From NCBI GenBank assembly GCA_030154385.1, contig JASKJZ010000017.1:1-15744 (forward strand): a stretch of 15,744 nucleotides of DNA, written 5' to 3'. Below the pieces are notes generated by a model. That model saw nothing but the letters and a program-made list of their open reading frames with translations. It did no database searches and was not told the origin of the DNA. Source of the stretch: Clostridiales bacterium (GTDB taxonomy: Bacteria > Bacillota_A > Clostridia > Lachnospirales > Lachnospiraceae). A program made the translations under genes and the position numbers. How positions within the stretch are numbered: position 1 is the stretch's first letter; the number at the start of each line of letters is the position of its first letter. This document shows positions 5,603-14,695 of the stretch, piece by piece.

Positions 5603-6372
5603 ACTTCCTCTTCCTCTCTAGAAATTACTTCATCTGCCAAATCACGATATGCTTCTGCACCTGCAGATCTACTATCATACAAATTAATTGGTAAACCATG
5701 GCTTGGAGCCTCTGCTAATCGAACATTTCTAGGTATGATTGATTTATATATATTTTGTTGTAAATTGTTCTTAACATCTTCTACCACCTGCAATGATAAA
5801 TTAGTTCTTGCGTCATACATAGTAAAAACGACACCTTCAATGTATAATTCCGGATTCAAACGACTTTTTACTAAGTTAATGGTATGTATTAATTGAGTTA
5901 ATCCTTCAAGCGCATAATATTCGCATTGGATTGGAACCAAAACGGTATCAGCTGTTGTCATAGCATTCACTGTCAGTGTATTTAAGGACGGCGGACAATC
6001 AATCAAGATATAATCATACTTATCTCTAATAGAATCAACATTTTTTTTCATGATAAATTCTCTGTCTTCTACGCCAATTAATTCTATCTCAGCACCTGTT
6101 AAATTTACATTTGAAGGAATAAGAGACAAGTTTTCGAGTATATTCCATTGTATTACATCCTCTAAGGTACAATTTCCAATCATTAATTCATAAATTGTAT
6201 TTTTTACCTTCTTCTTGTCAACGCCAAGGCCGCTTGTTGTATTTCCCTGCGGATCGATGTCTATTGTTAAAACCTTTTTTCCTTTTTCTGCTAAACATGC
6301 CGATAAATTAATTGTTGTAGTTGTTTTACCAACTCCTCCTTTTTGATTAGCAACAGCTATAATTCTTCCCAT
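5596..6372 (-). CDS. parA: Chromosome partitioning ATPase ParA (Soj)
   Basis: 258 aa. The deviant Walker A motif KGGVGKTT is at residues 11-18, the switch I aspartate lies in IDIDPQGNTT (D40), and Walker B is at YILIDCPPSL (D125). The length and sequence are typical of Soj. With ParB it drives origin segregation and in Bacillus also regulates DnaA. An AAAGGAG site stands eight bases before the ATG. Upstream are an extended -10 promoter and a parS palindrome, so the operon has its own control, possibly through ParB bound next to the promoter. A Noc homologue, common between rsmG and parA in Bacilli, is absent here. Confidence 0.97.
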   Translation of the reverse strand: MGRIIAVANQKGGVGKTTTTINLSACLAEKGKKVLTIDIDPQGNTTSGLGVDKKKVKNTIYELMIGNCTLEDVIQWNILENLSLIPSNVNLTGAEIELIGVEDREFIMKKNVDSIRDKYDYILIDCPPSLNTLTVNAMTTADTVLVPIQCEYYALEGLTQLIHTINLVKSRLNPELYIEGVVFTMYDARTNLSLQVVEDVKNNLQQNIYKSIIPRNVRLAEAPSHGLPINLYDSRSAGAEAYRDLADEVISREEEEVW

Positions 6373-6401
6373 CTTTTCAACTCCTTTGCGCTCGTTCTTA
6401 T

Positions 6402-6410
6402 ATTATAGCA
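6402..6410 (-). promoter_or_regulatory. Extended -10 promoter of the parA operon
   Basis: TGCTATAAT on the minus strand is a perfect -10 with the TG extension. The -35 region is poor (AGTAAA at 17 bases), as is usual for extended -10 promoters. It lies about 30 bases from parA and 27 bases downstream of the parS palindrome. Confidence 0.65.
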
Positions 6411-6437
6411 TATATCGTTTATTTTTACTATATATAA

Positions 6438-6469
6438 GAGGCAAATGTTTCACGTGAAACATTTGCCTC
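6438..6469. promoter_or_regulatory. parS site within a 32-bp perfect palindrome
   Basis: The 16-bp parS TGTTTCACGTGAAACA is at 6446-6461 and is extended by GAGGCAAA on the left and TTTGCCTC on the right, giving perfect symmetry over 32 bp. It lies between the response regulator stop and the parA promoter. In RNA it would form a long hairpin, but only a weak T-run follows on the minus strand (TTATATAT), so a terminator role for the upstream gene is possible though not convincing. Confidence 0.95.
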
Positions 6470-6475
6470 CGTATA

Positions 6476-7120
6476 TTATAAAACATCGATAATATTGTTT
6501 TTTATTGCATAAACAACTGCCTGTGTCCGATCTGTAACTCCTATTTTTTTAAAAATACTAGATACATGATTCTTCACTGTTTTTTCGCTGATAAAAAGGC
6601 GCTCCGCTATTTCTTTATTATATAATCCTTCGCCTAGTAGTTCAATAACTTGTAATTCTCTTTTTGTTAAATTTGCTTCTCTTTTACCTTTTTCAATCGT
6701 ATTTTTCTTATCTCGTAAAATAGGAGCCAGGGAAGGTTGAATATAAGTTCTTCCTTCATATACTGCAGTGATTGCTTCTTTTAGTAATGAAGAATTCGAA
6801 TCCTTTAACACGTATCCATCCACTCCAAGATCAACTGCTTTTAATAAATATTCAATTTCATTATGAATCGTTAAAATCAAAACCTTTATGTTTCTCTTTT
6901 CCTTCTTCATTTCTTCTAAAACATATAGACCGTTTGCATTTGGCATATTAATATCAAGCAATAAAACATCGGGTGAAACTGTATTAATCAATTGAAGACA
7001 TTCTATTCCATCTCCTGCCTCTCCAATCACCTTAATATCTCCATCAAGCTCTAATAATTGCTTGAGTCCTTCGCGAATCATTGAGTGATCATCAACAATG
7101 ATTACATTAATCGGCATCAT
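6476..7120 (-). CDS. Response regulator, NarL/DegU type (receiver plus LuxR-type DNA-binding domain)
   Basis: 214 aa. The receiver domain (about 3-120) has acidic residues D10-D11, phosphoacceptor D56 in LLLDINMP, T84 and K106. A LuxR/FixJ helix-turn-helix (about 148-212) reads LTKRELQVIELLGEG...SEKTVKNHVSSIF. It should be a DNA-binding transcription factor phosphorylated by the kinase encoded just upstream. GAGGAGG six bases before the ATG at 7120 decides the start, which overlaps the end of the kinase gene by 14 bases. DegU, LiaR and YdfI belong to the same family. The partner kinase makes DegU-like the best description, but the target genes cannot be told. Confidence 0.9.
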   Translation of the reverse strand: MMPINVIIVDDHSMIREGLKQLLELDGDIKVIGEAGDGIECLQLINTVSPDVLLLDINMPNANGLYVLEEMKKEKRNIKVLILTIHNEIEYLLKAVDLGVDGYVLKDSNSSLLKEAITAVYEGRTYIQPSLAPILRDKKNTIEKGKREANLTKRELQVIELLGEGLYNKEIAERLFISEKTVKNHVSSIFKKIGVTDRTQAVVYAIKNNIIDVL

Positions 7121-7799
7121 ATTTTTCCTCCTCAACTACTGGTACCTTTATTTTAATAACCGTTCCTTTTCCAATGATAGAATTAATATCAATTTCACCA
7201 GAAAGCAATTTTATTCGTTCTTTCATAATAGATATTCCAAAATTTTTTCTTTTATCATCAATTTGACTTATGGTAAAACCCACACCATTATCCTTCACTT
7301 CAATCATAATGAAGCATTTCTCGTTAACAATATTTATCTCCGCATTCTTTGCCTTCGCATGCTTCCGAATATTTACTAAGGCTTCTTGTACAACACGGAA
7401 AATCATTAAGTTAACGATTGGAAGAACATTTTCATTTTCTGGTGCTGATACATGCAGTGAATATTTTATTGCATCACTCTCCAATTGAATCTGATCGATA
7501 TAACGCTCGATAGCTGCCACAAGACCAAGATCATCCAGACACATAGGCCTTAAATCAAATATAATTTCTCTTAATTCTTCAATCGAATCACGTAAAATCT
7601 CAGTCATTGTATTTAATTCGAGTCTGGTTCTCATTGGATCAATATCCAAAAGCTTAGTGGCATATTCAACTTTATGAACTAACGTCGTAAGATTTTGAAC
7701 CGTCGTATCATGAATTTCCATTGAAATTCGCTTTCGATCCAGCTCTTGCATTTCCATAGCACGTAATGAAGACAATAAATAATTGCATTCTTTTTTCAT
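7107..7799 (-). CDS. Sensor histidine kinase, DegS-like, without an extended sensor domain
   Basis: 230 aa. The HisKA_3 dimerisation domain starts almost at the N-terminus, with DRKRISMEIHDTTVQNL and the phosphorylated H30. A DegS-like signature LRPMCLDDLGL follows at 84-94. The ATPase domain has the N box EALVNIRKHAKA (139-150), DNGVGF (170-175) and GKGTVIKI. No membrane segment is present, so it is cytoplasmic. Full-length DegS is about 385 aa with a long N-terminal sensing coiled coil; here only about 15 residues precede the dimerisation domain. I took the ATG at 7799 (GGAG nine bases upstream); in-frame TTG codons just upstream would add five residues at most. It forms an operon with the response regulator. 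Confidence 0.88.
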   Translation of the reverse strand: MKKECNYLLSSLRAMEMQELDRKRISMEIHDTTVQNLTTLVHKVEYATKLLDIDPMRTRLELNTMTEILRDSIEELREIIFDLRPMCLDDLGLVAAIERYIDQIQLESDAIKYSLHVSAPENENVLPIVNLMIFRVVQEALVNIRKHAKAKNAEINIVNEKCFIMIEVKDNGVGFTISQIDDKRKNFGISIMKERIKLLSGEIDINSIIGKGTVIKIKVPVVEEEKYDAD

Positions 7800-7828
7800 C
7801 AATATCAACTCCAAGGTTTATTATGACT

Positions 7829-7837
7829 AGTATACCA
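7829..7837 (-). promoter_or_regulatory. Extended -10 promoter of the two-component operon
   Basis: TGGTATACT on the minus strand, with a weak TAAATT at 17 bases upstream. It lies about 30 bases before the kinase start and after the GNAT stop, so the kinase and regulator genes can be transcribed on their own. Confidence 0.5.
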
Positions 7838-7888
7838 TAAAAATGTAATCAATTTATATGAAACTATATTCCTATATATTCTATTTTA

Positions 7889-8332
7889 CTATTTCTGGCA
7901 TTCCTTGCATAGTGTTCCTTTATTTAATTTCATCTTTACTTTATGATTCACTTCTTCACATTCAACAAAAAAACCAATTTTTTGATAGAATGGTACGAAA
8001 CGATTTGGAGTATATACAACTACTTCCGATGCTCCCGATAAAAATGCTTTATCTATTAACATTCTCACTAAAAAATCGCCGTATAATTTTCTTCTTTCTT
8101 CCCTTAATATGCAAATGTGACCTATTTCAAACTCATCACCATCATATAGAATACGACCAGTTCCTAAATTTTTACCTTCGACAGAAATAACCGCATGCAC
8201 ACACATTTCATCGAAACCATCGAATTCCTCTTTCTCCTCCATACCTTCTTCTTCCACAAATACTTTCCTTCGTATCGAAAAAGCTTCACTTAAATTGTCA
8301 TTTGCACCATATAAATATTTTCCTTCTATCAT
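7889..8332 (-). CDS. GNAT family N-acetyltransferase
   Basis: 147 aa. The opening AFSIRRKVFVEEEGMEEKEEFDGFDE is typical of one GNAT subfamily (IRREVFVxEQGxxxExEFDxxD). The beta-4/alpha-3 acetyl-CoA region is IGHICILREERRKLYGDFLVRMLIDKA (70-96), and Y106-F120 (YTPNRFVPFYQKIGF) is the usual motif B. The pyrophosphate loop normally reads R/Q-x-x-G-x-G/A; here it is R-R-K-L-Y-G, so one glycine is lost. The C-terminus holds a CKEC pair. It follows rsmG by 13 bases, and AGAGGA precedes the ATG. The substrate is unknown. It is probably an operon passenger with the tRNA/rRNA modification genes. Confidence 0.85.
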   Translation of the reverse strand: MIEGKYLYGANDNLSEAFSIRRKVFVEEEGMEEKEEFDGFDEMCVHAVISVEGKNLGTGRILYDGDEFEIGHICILREERRKLYGDFLVRMLIDKAFLSGASEVVVYTPNRFVPFYQKIGFFVECEEVNHKVKMKLNKGTLCKECQK

Positions 8333-8345
8333 ACGATTCCTCTTT

Positions 8346-9065
8346 TCATTTAATTGGTTCCTTCGAAGGTTTTCCGGCCATTCTGGGATACTTCTTGGGC
8401 GTTTCTTTTACTTTATTTATTACAATAAGTGAACGTTCAATGTCTGTATTTGGTAGCGTAAAGGAATGTATCTTTTGAATCTTACCACCTAATAATTCAA
8501 CTGCACGTTTCGAGGCATTTATCTCCTCATGGATATCACCTGATTTATAAGGTACAAAATAACCTCCCTTTTTTACATAAGGAAGACAATATTCGGATAA
8601 TGTTGCTAAATTAGCAACTGCTCTCGAAACGCAAATATCATAAGATTCACGATAATCTTCTTTTCTTCCATAATCTTCTGCTCTTCCATGCAGCGTTTCA
8701 ATATCCGAAAGACCAATTCGACAAATTACTTCATTTAAAAAATTAATTCTTTTATTCAAAGAATCCAGAAGTGTCATCTTTAAATCTGGAAACATAATTT
8801 TTAATGGAATTCCAGGAAATCCTGCACCAGTTCCCAAATCTAAGATACGTTTTTTCTTCGATAGATCAATCGCTAAAACAAGCTGCAAACTATCCAAAAA
8901 ATGTTTGTTTACAACCTCCTCAAACTCAGTAATAGCAGTTAAATTCATAAACTCATTCCACTCAATTAATAACTGATAATATTCCATAAATTGCATACAT
9001 TGATGCTGATCCAAGGTAATACCTGCTCCCTGCATCACTTCTTTTAAATGCCCTATTTTATCCAT
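8346..9065 (-). CDS. rsmG: 16S rRNA (guanine-N7)-methyltransferase RsmG (GidB)
   Basis: 239 aa, the usual length. The S-adenosylmethionine-binding motif DLGTGAGFPGIPL is at 76-88, preceded by FMNLTAITEFEEVVNKHFLDSL, a hallmark of RsmG, and followed by the conserved CVSRAVANL. It methylates N7 of G527 (E. coli numbering) in 16S rRNA; loss of the enzyme gives low-level streptomycin resistance in many bacteria. The frame is open 24 codons further upstream into mnmG, but AAGGA eight bases before the ATG at 9065 and the family N-terminus favour that start. The gene begins four bases after the mnmG stop. Confidence 0.96.
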   Translation of the reverse strand: MDKIGHLKEVMQGAGITLDQHQCMQFMEYYQLLIEWNEFMNLTAITEFEEVVNKHFLDSLQLVLAIDLSKKKRILDLGTGAGFPGIPLKIMFPDLKMTLLDSLNKRINFLNEVICRIGLSDIETLHGRAEDYGRKEDYRESYDICVSRAVANLATLSEYCLPYVKKGGYFVPYKSGDIHEEINASKRAVELLGGKIQKIHSFTLPNTDIERSLIVINKVKETPKKYPRMAGKPSKEPIK

Positions 9066-9069
9066 CGTA

Positions 9070-10956
9070 TCATTCCTTATGACTTCTTTGCTGCTCCAAA
9101 TAAACAAGTAACACAGATATATCTGCTGGAGAAACACCAGATATTCTAGATGCCTGCCCTACCGAGCGAGGTCTTAATTTTGTAAGCTTCTGTACAGCCT
9201 CCAGCCGCAAACTATGAATATCAGTATAATTGATACTATCTGGTATCCTCTTTGTCTCCAATTTTTTAAATTGCTCTACTTGACGAAGCTGACGTTTGAT
9301 ATATCCATCATATTTTAAATTAATTGTAACCTGCTCAATTATCCCTTCATCAAGAAGTTTACGTTCTTTATCAATCGGAGAAAGACACATATAATCAAGT
9401 TCAGGACGCCTAATTAAATCTGCTAAAGAACAACCAGAATTAAGTGGAGTACTATTGTTACTTATTAACAACTCTTGCACCTCTTTCGTTGCACCGATGG
9501 TTGTCTTTTCCATGCGTTCCATTTCTTTTTCAATTGCTTCTTCCTTAAACAAAAGCTGTCGATAACGCTCCTCATTTATTAAGCCAATTTGATAACCTAT
9601 TTTCGTTAATCGCAGATCAGCGTTATCCTGTCGAAGCAACAAACGATATTCGGCCCTGGAAGTCATCATACGATATGGCTCTAGAGTCTCTTTCGTAACA
9701 AGGTCATCAATTAATACTCCGATATACGCTTGTGATCGGTCCAGGACCAAAGGCTCCTTACCAAGAATCATTCGAGTGGCATTAATTCCCGCGATTAGAC
9801 CTTGACTAGCAGCTTCTTCATAACCAGAACTCCCATTAAACTGACCGGCACTAAAGAGGCCTGAAATCTGTTTGAATTCCAAAGAGGGCTTTAATTGATT
9901 TGGGTTAATACAATCATACTCGATCGCGTATGCGTTACGTACAATTTTTGCTTTCTCAAGCCCGGGAACCGAGCGATACATTGCATATTGTACATCCTCA
10001 GGTAAAGAACTTGACATCCCCCCCACATACATTTCATTGGTATAGTTTCCCTCTGGTTCAATAAAAACTTGATGTCGTTCCTTATCTGCAAAGCGCACTA
10101 CTTTATCTTCTATTGATGGACAATATCTAGGGCCTGTCCCCTTAATACTTCCACAATAGAGAGGCGAGCGGTCCAAATTACTTCGAATAATCTCATGTGT
10201 CTCTTCATTGGTATAGGTCAACCAACAAGATATCTGTTCTCGTTCGATATCCTCTCTTCGATTGGTAAAGGAAAAAGGAACGATTTTTTCATCTCCTTTT
10301 TGCTCCTCCATTTTTGAAAAATCAATGGATCGCTTATCTATTCTAGCTGGTGTCCCTGTTTTAAATCGATATAACTCAACTCCAATTTCCTTCAAGGATT
10401 CCGATAAATAATTTGCTGCCGAAAGACCATTTGGTCCTGTATAATTGCTGACATCTCCATAAACACAGCGAGCTTTTAAATAAACCCCAGTACATAAAAT
10501 AACGGCACGGCACCAATAGGTTGCACCCGAATAAGTTGCTACTCCAACAATTTTACCATTATCGACAAGAATTTTGGTTACCTCTGCCTGCTTTAGCGTC
10601 AAGTTATCCGTATTCTCAACAACTCGACGCATTTCAAGTGTATATGCCTGTTTATCCGCTTGTGCACGCAGTGAGTGAACCGCAGGCCCTTTTGATCGAT
10701 TCAGCATTTTGGATTGAATAAAAGTCTTATCAATATTTTTGCCCATTTCTCCGCCCAAGGCGTCAATTTCCTTTACTAAATGTCCCTTTGAACTCCCCCC
10801 GATATTTGGGTTACAAGGCATCAAAGCAACACTATCCATACTCACCGTAAACATGATTGTATTTAATCCAAGACGCGCTGCTGCAAGTGATGCTTCACAT
10901 CCAGCATGTCCTGCACCTATTACCACCACATCAAACGTTTCTTCTACATTTGCCAT
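9070..10956 (-). CDS. mnmG: tRNA uridine-5-carboxymethylaminomethyl modification enzyme MnmG (GidA)
   Basis: 628 aa, full length. The FAD-binding Rossmann motif [13 protein letters not shown] is at 11-23, followed by [24 protein letters not shown] and, further on, [15 protein letters not shown] and the C-terminal helical domain ([19 protein letters not shown]...[17 protein letters not shown]). With MnmE it makes the cmnm5 modification at wobble uridine 34 of several tRNAs. GAGAGGA stands before the ATG, 14 bases after the mnmE stop, so the two partners are co-expressed. Confidence 0.98.
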   Translation of the reverse strand: MANVEETFDVVVIGAGHAGCEASLAAARLGLNTIMFTVSMDSVALMPCNPNIGGSSKGHLVKEIDALGGEMGKNIDKTFIQSKMLNRSKGPAVHSLRAQADKQAYTLEMRRVVENTDNLTLKQAEVTKILVDNGKIVGVATYSGATYWCRAVILCTGVYLKARCVYGDVSNYTGPNGLSAANYLSESLKEIGVELYRFKTGTPARIDKRSIDFSKMEEQKGDEKIVPFSFTNRREDIEREQISCWLTYTNEETHEIIRSNLDRSPLYCGSIKGTGPRYCPSIEDKVVRFADKERHQVFIEPEGNYTNEMYVGGMSSSLPEDVQYAMYRSVPGLEKAKIVRNAYAIEYDCINPNQLKPSLEFKQISGLFSAGQFNGSSGYEEAASQGLIAGINATRMILGKEPLVLDRSQAYIGVLIDDLVTKETLEPYRMMTSRAEYRLLLRQDNADLRLTKIGYQIGLINEERYRQLLFKEEAIEKEMERMEKTTIGATKEVQELLISNNSTPLNSGCSLADLIRRPELDYMCLSPIDKERKLLDEGIIEQVTINLKYDGYIKRQLRQVEQFKKLETKRIPDSINYTDIHSLRLEAVQKLTKLRPRSVGQASRISGVSPADISVLLVYLEQQRSHKE

Positions 10957-10970
10957 CTTATGTTCCTCTC

Positions 10971-12344
10971 TTATTTACCCATACAAAATTCCTTAAATAT
11001 AGTATGAATCACATCTTCACCAACGGCTTCACCAATAATTCTTCCAAGACTTTCATATGCACTCATTAAATCAATCGTATAAAAATCCTCCGGTAGACCC
11101 TCTTCTATACTCACAATAACCTGTCGTAAGCTTTTTAAACTCTCTTCCATCTCATATTTTTGTCTTGCATTCGAAATGTATATTTCATCATTAAAATTAA
11201 TATTACCTTCTAAAAACATAGTATTTACAGTTTTTTCCAATTCTGAAATTCCCTCTCCACTTTTCGCGGATATTTCGATAACCTCTTGATTTGTAATTTG
11301 TTTCATATCCTCTTTGCCAATGCAAGAAATAAGATCAATTTTATTCAGTATTATAATTGACTTTTTATCTTCAATAAGACGCAAAATTTCCTGGTCATTT
11401 TCATCCAATGGTCTAGATACATCCACAACATAAATAATTAAATCTGCGGCCAAAGCAGATTGCTTTGCTTTTTCGACTCCCATTTTCTCGACAATATCTT
11501 TGGCATCTCGAATACCCGCTGTATCAACTAAATTGCAAATTACTCCTCCTAGGTTTAAACTTTCCTCCAGCGTGTCTCTTGTTGTCCCTTCAATATCCGT
11601 AACAATGGCCCGGTCTTCACCTAAAAGCCGATTGAGTAAGGAAGATTTTCCAGCATTTGGCTTACCAAGAATAACTGTCTTAATTCCTTCCTTTATAATT
11701 TTCCCATTATCCGCATTCGAAAGTAAATGTTCTAATTCAACTTCAATGTTTAAAACCCGAACCCTTAATTCCTCGGAAAAACCATCCAATTCAATATGTT
11801 CGGGATCATCCAAAGCTGCCTCTATGAATGCAAGATCTCTTAGTATCGTTTGACGGATATCCCGAATTTTTTTAAATAAGCTTCCCCTTACTTGCATGAC
11901 TGATGATTTTAATGCCATATCACTTTTCGCTTGTATCAAATCCATGACAGCTTCCGCTTGTGATAAATCAATTCTGCCATTTAAAAATGCACGTTTCGTA
12001 AACTCACCAGGTAGTGCTGGTCTCGCTCCATTTCTTAATACAGTATCGAGCACCTTCTTGGTAACAATAATTCCACCATGGCAATTAATCTCAATCGTAT
12101 CCTCAGCCGTATAAGAATGAGGTGCAATAAATATACTTACCATCACTTCATCTATCAGTTCTTGGCCATCTTTTATAAATCCATAATGAATGGTATGACT
12201 TTTTTGATTTCCTATTTTTTTTCCATTCTTTGAAACATAAATTCGATCAATAATAGCAAGGCTATCGCTGCCGCTAATCCTTATAATACTGATACCAGCA
12301 TGGTTCACTGCAGTTGCAATTGCTGCAATTGTGTCTGTATTCAA
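10971..12344 (-). CDS. mnmE: tRNA modification GTPase MnmE (TrmE)
   Basis: 457 aa from a TTG start. The N-terminal tetrahydrofolate-binding domain (about 1-118) is followed by a helical domain with an inserted Ras-like GTPase: G1 GKPNAGKSS (227-235), G2 TTRDT, G3 DTAGIR (274-279) and G4 NKID. The C-terminal CMGK carries the conserved cysteine. It partners MnmG. The start is chosen from AAAGGA eight bases before the TTG and the family N-terminus [11 protein letters not shown]. An ATG three codons upstream (12353) sits directly against the binding site, and the frame is open to 12377 inside a terminator. No promoter is obvious in the 16 bases between that terminator and the start. Confidence 0.96.
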   Translation of the reverse strand: MNTDTIAAIATAVNHAGISIIRISGSDSLAIIDRIYVSKNGKKIGNQKSHTIHYGFIKDGQELIDEVMVSIFIAPHSYTAEDTIEINCHGGIIVTKKVLDTVLRNGARPALPGEFTKRAFLNGRIDLSQAEAVMDLIQAKSDMALKSSVMQVRGSLFKKIRDIRQTILRDLAFIEAALDDPEHIELDGFSEELRVRVLNIEVELEHLLSNADNGKIIKEGIKTVILGKPNAGKSSLLNRLLGEDRAIVTDIEGTTRDTLEESLNLGGVICNLVDTAGIRDAKDIVEKMGVEKAKQSALAADLIIYVVDVSRPLDENDQEILRLIEDKKSIIILNKIDLISCIGKEDMKQITNQEVIEISAKSGEGISELEKTVNTMFLEGNINFNDEIYISNARQKYEMEESLKSLRQVIVSIEEGLPEDFYTIDLMSAYESLGRIIGEAVGEDVIHTIFKEFCMGK

Positions 12345-12360
12345 TGTATACATCCTTTCT

Positions 12361-12397
12361 AAAAAACAGCGACTCATAGCAAGAAGCTACAAGTCGC
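12361..12397 (-). terminator. Terminator between jag and mnmE
   Basis: On the minus strand, GCGACT pairs with AGTCGC and, inside, TAGC with GCTA, with a two-base mismatch between the two stems. The T-rich tail TGTTTTTT follows. It lies nine bases after the jag stop and ends the rpmH-rnpA-yidD-yidC-jag transcript, fully or partly. Confidence 0.75.
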
Positions 12398-12405
12398 ATA
12401 CGCAT

Positions 12406-13389
12406 TTATTTCTCGGTTTTTACTTCAGCAGTTTCTTTTTCACTGAAATTTTTTTTATGCTCTTTTTTATGATAACGATTGTTATTGCTGTGATTATTAT
12501 GGCTGCTGTTATTTTGACGATTGCTTTGTCCTGAATTTCGATTTCCACCAGGATTGTAATCACGATATCCCTTCTTTAGAGTAACCACCACCCGACGATA
12601 TGGCTCCTCCCCTTCACTATGTGTTTCTACATACTTATCCGCTTGAAGCGCAGAATGAATGATACGTCTCTCATAAGGATTCATAGGCTCAAGCGACACC
12701 GAATGTTTCGTTCGTTTTACTTTATACGCAATATTTTTTGCTAGATTTTCCAGTGTTTCTTTTCTTCTCTCACGGTAATTTTCCGTATCCAGTTTTACTT
12801 TTAAATAGCTTGCAGTTTCTTTATTAATCACAAGACTTGTCAAATACTGCAAAGAATCAAGTGTTTGTCCGCGTTTTCCGATTAAAACCCCCATATCGTC
12901 GCCATCTATATTAATATTTACTGTTCCATCCTTTTCATCAAAGCTAACCTGTATATTTGTTTTCATTTGCATCGCTGTGAAAACATCCTGAAGGAATTTT
13001 TTTGCAACCTGCTCTACCCTAGGAAAATCGATTGCCTCCTTTATAACAATCTGTTTTCCTTCTTCTTTTTCGTTTAAATCTATCGTTTCAGATGCTTTTG
13101 TCTCTGATTTCAAGGGCTTCTCCGTCAAAAAAGACTTTTCTGTCTTTCCTGACTTTTTGATTACTTTTGGCTTCTCGATTGTCTTTGGCTTTTCCACCAC
13201 TTTCATATCATCTTCTGTTTTTACTCTTGCACGAATCTTAGCAGGCTTACTAAATAAACCCAGTAATCCGCTCTTTTGTTCTTCCAATACTTCATATACC
13301 AACATAGAACTTGGAACCTGCAATGTAACTGAGGCCTCTGTCAATGCATCACTAACCGTTTTTGCTGTAAACTCTACCCAATCACCCAT
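12406..13389 (-). CDS. jag: RNA-binding protein Jag (KhpB, EloR)
   Basis: 327 aa. The Jag-N domain is at about 1-55 (VEFTAKTVSDALTEASVTLQ...SGLLGLFSKP). A long charged linker rich in Lys, Glu and Thr follows to about 120, then a KH domain with GVLIGKRGQ at 167-175 and an R3H domain at about 205-272 (NYRERRKETLENLA ... RRIIHSALQ). The last 50 residues are an Asn, His, Ser and Lys-rich, surely disordered tail. In streptococci, Jag/KhpB acts with KhpA in control of cell elongation and division. The ATG overlaps the yidC stop by one base (TAATG), the typical yidC-jag pairing. Confidence 0.94.
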   Translation of the reverse strand: MGDWVEFTAKTVSDALTEASVTLQVPSSMLVYEVLEEQKSGLLGLFSKPAKIRARVKTEDDMKVVEKPKTIEKPKVIKKSGKTEKSFLTEKPLKSETKASETIDLNEKEEGKQIVIKEAIDFPRVEQVAKKFLQDVFTAMQMKTNIQVSFDEKDGTVNINIDGDDMGVLIGKRGQTLDSLQYLTSLVINKETASYLKVKLDTENYRERRKETLENLAKNIAYKVKRTKHSVSLEPMNPYERRIIHSALQADKYVETHSEGEEPYRRVVVTLKKGYRDYNPGGNRNSGQSNRQNNSSHNNHSNNNRYHKKEHKKNFSEKETAEVKTEK

Positions 13390-14663
13390 TATTTTTCCTC
13401 TCTCTCCTTTTTACTCTTACTTAACATATTTGCATATCCAGAAATACTTCCTTGCTGATGAACATTATCTACGCTAGATGCTTGATCAGAAGAAGCTGCA
13501 TTTTTTGAATTCGTATTTGCAAAATCACGAAGCGAATTGGTTCTTTTTTTTGCATACTCTTCCATACTACTTTCACTAATGCCCTTACGTTCCCTCTTCT
13601 TTTTTTGTTTTTCACGATTAGCTTCAATCAAAGCATCCACGTCCATCTTATCAAGATGACGATCAATCACAAGCTGCTGAATGATGCGGAAAAGCGCTCC
13701 CGCTATCCAATAAATACCAAGTCCGACTGGAAGTGTCAAACAAATAAAGCCAGAAAAGAATGGCATAATGGTATTCATAGATTTCATAGTAGCTGCTGTG
13801 GTATCATTACCAGACACCTGAGGTGTATTTCTTGTCATTAACTTTGTTTGAATCATCTGCGTCACTACAGATAATACAGGAACACTCAAATAACAGGCTT
13901 TGATTAACAGGGATGTTGTGGAAGCTGTCATCTGTCCCATTGGAGTTTCTGCGATATTAAGTCCAAAAGCGAAATTATTAATATGCATAATACGAGCAGA
14001 GTTGGTTGCAATCACATCCGAAATAGAAGCAAATGTCGGATTCGAAGCAATTTCTGTCCAGTTACTCGTCTTAAATTGTACCAAAATATCAATCAAGTGA
14101 TTCACCGGTATACTTTGACTAATATCTCCCCACTTACTAATATGGAGGGTTCTTGAAAACTGATCTGCATAGTCTGTCATAACCGGAACATAACCATTTA
14201 CTCCCTGGATTGCAACTGCTACGTTATTATAAAAATCTTGAATTCCTGATACATAGGCTGGAATATTATAAATAACACGATACAAGGCAAATAAAATTGG
14301 GAAAGTAATCAGCATTGGCAGACAACCACTAGTTGGGCTAGCTCCATACTTTTCATATACTGCCTGTGTTTCAAGCTGTGACTTACGAAGAGATTCTTCA
14401 TCTCTTTTTCCTTTGTATTTTTCCTGAATTTTTACAAGCTCCGGATTCATTTTAGCTGATAACTTTGTAAATTTTTGCTGCTTCATTGTCATTGGTATCA
14501 TCAAAGCATTGACAAAGAATGTAAATATAATAATACACAATCCTGCGTTTTCTATTCCAAAACTACTTAAAAATGCATAAATCCCATTTAAAATCCATCC
14601 TAGCACAACCGCAATTGGTCCTAGAATCACACCATCATATTTTGTTAAAACAGCTAATAACAC
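13389..14663 (-). CDS. yidC: Membrane protein insertase YidC (Oxa1/SpoIIIJ family)
   Basis: 424 aa from a GTG start with AAGGAGG seven bases upstream. Hydrophobic segments occur near 15-35 (LGPIAVVLGWILNGIYAFL), 40-60, 115-135 (CLPMLITFPILFALYRVIY), about 255-275 and about 300-330. The positively charged cytoplasmic loop with MKQQKFTKLSAKMNPELVKIQEKYKGK is characteristic. It inserts and folds membrane proteins, alone or with Sec. There is no lipobox, unlike Bacillus SpoIIIJ. The extracytoplasmic region between segments 3 and 4 (about 140-250) and the polar C-terminal tail (about 340-424) make it longer than the 260-residue Bacillus form, as is common in Clostridia. Confidence 0.95.
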   Translation of the reverse strand: MLLAVLTKYDGVILGPIAVVLGWILNGIYAFLSSFGIENAGLCIIIFTFFVNALMIPMTMKQQKFTKLSAKMNPELVKIQEKYKGKRDEESLRKSQLETQAVYEKYGASPTSGCLPMLITFPILFALYRVIYNIPAYVSGIQDFYNNVAVAIQGVNGYVPVMTDYADQFSRTLHISKWGDISQSIPVNHLIDILVQFKTSNWTEIASNPTFASISDVIATNSARIMHINNFAFGLNIAETPMGQMTASTTSLLIKACYLSVPVLSVVTQMIQTKLMTRNTPQVSGNDTTAATMKSMNTIMPFFSGFICLTLPVGLGIYWIAGALFRIIQQLVIDRHLDKMDVDALIEANREKQKKKRERKGISESSMEEYAKKRTNSLRDFANTNSKNAASSDQASSVDNVHQQGSISGYANMLSKSKKEREEK

Positions 14664-14695
14664 CTTTTTTCCTCCTTAATATATCCTGCACTGTA

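Noticed and set aside
7858..8190. Plus-strand open frame of 110 codons opposite the GNAT gene
   Set aside because: It is antisense to a well-supported gene, has no ribosome-binding site, and its hydrophobic composition is what the complement of this AT-rich gene would give.
11500..11853. Plus-strand open frame of 117 codons opposite mnmE
   Set aside because: Shadow of the GTPase domain coding region; no family resemblance and no start signal.
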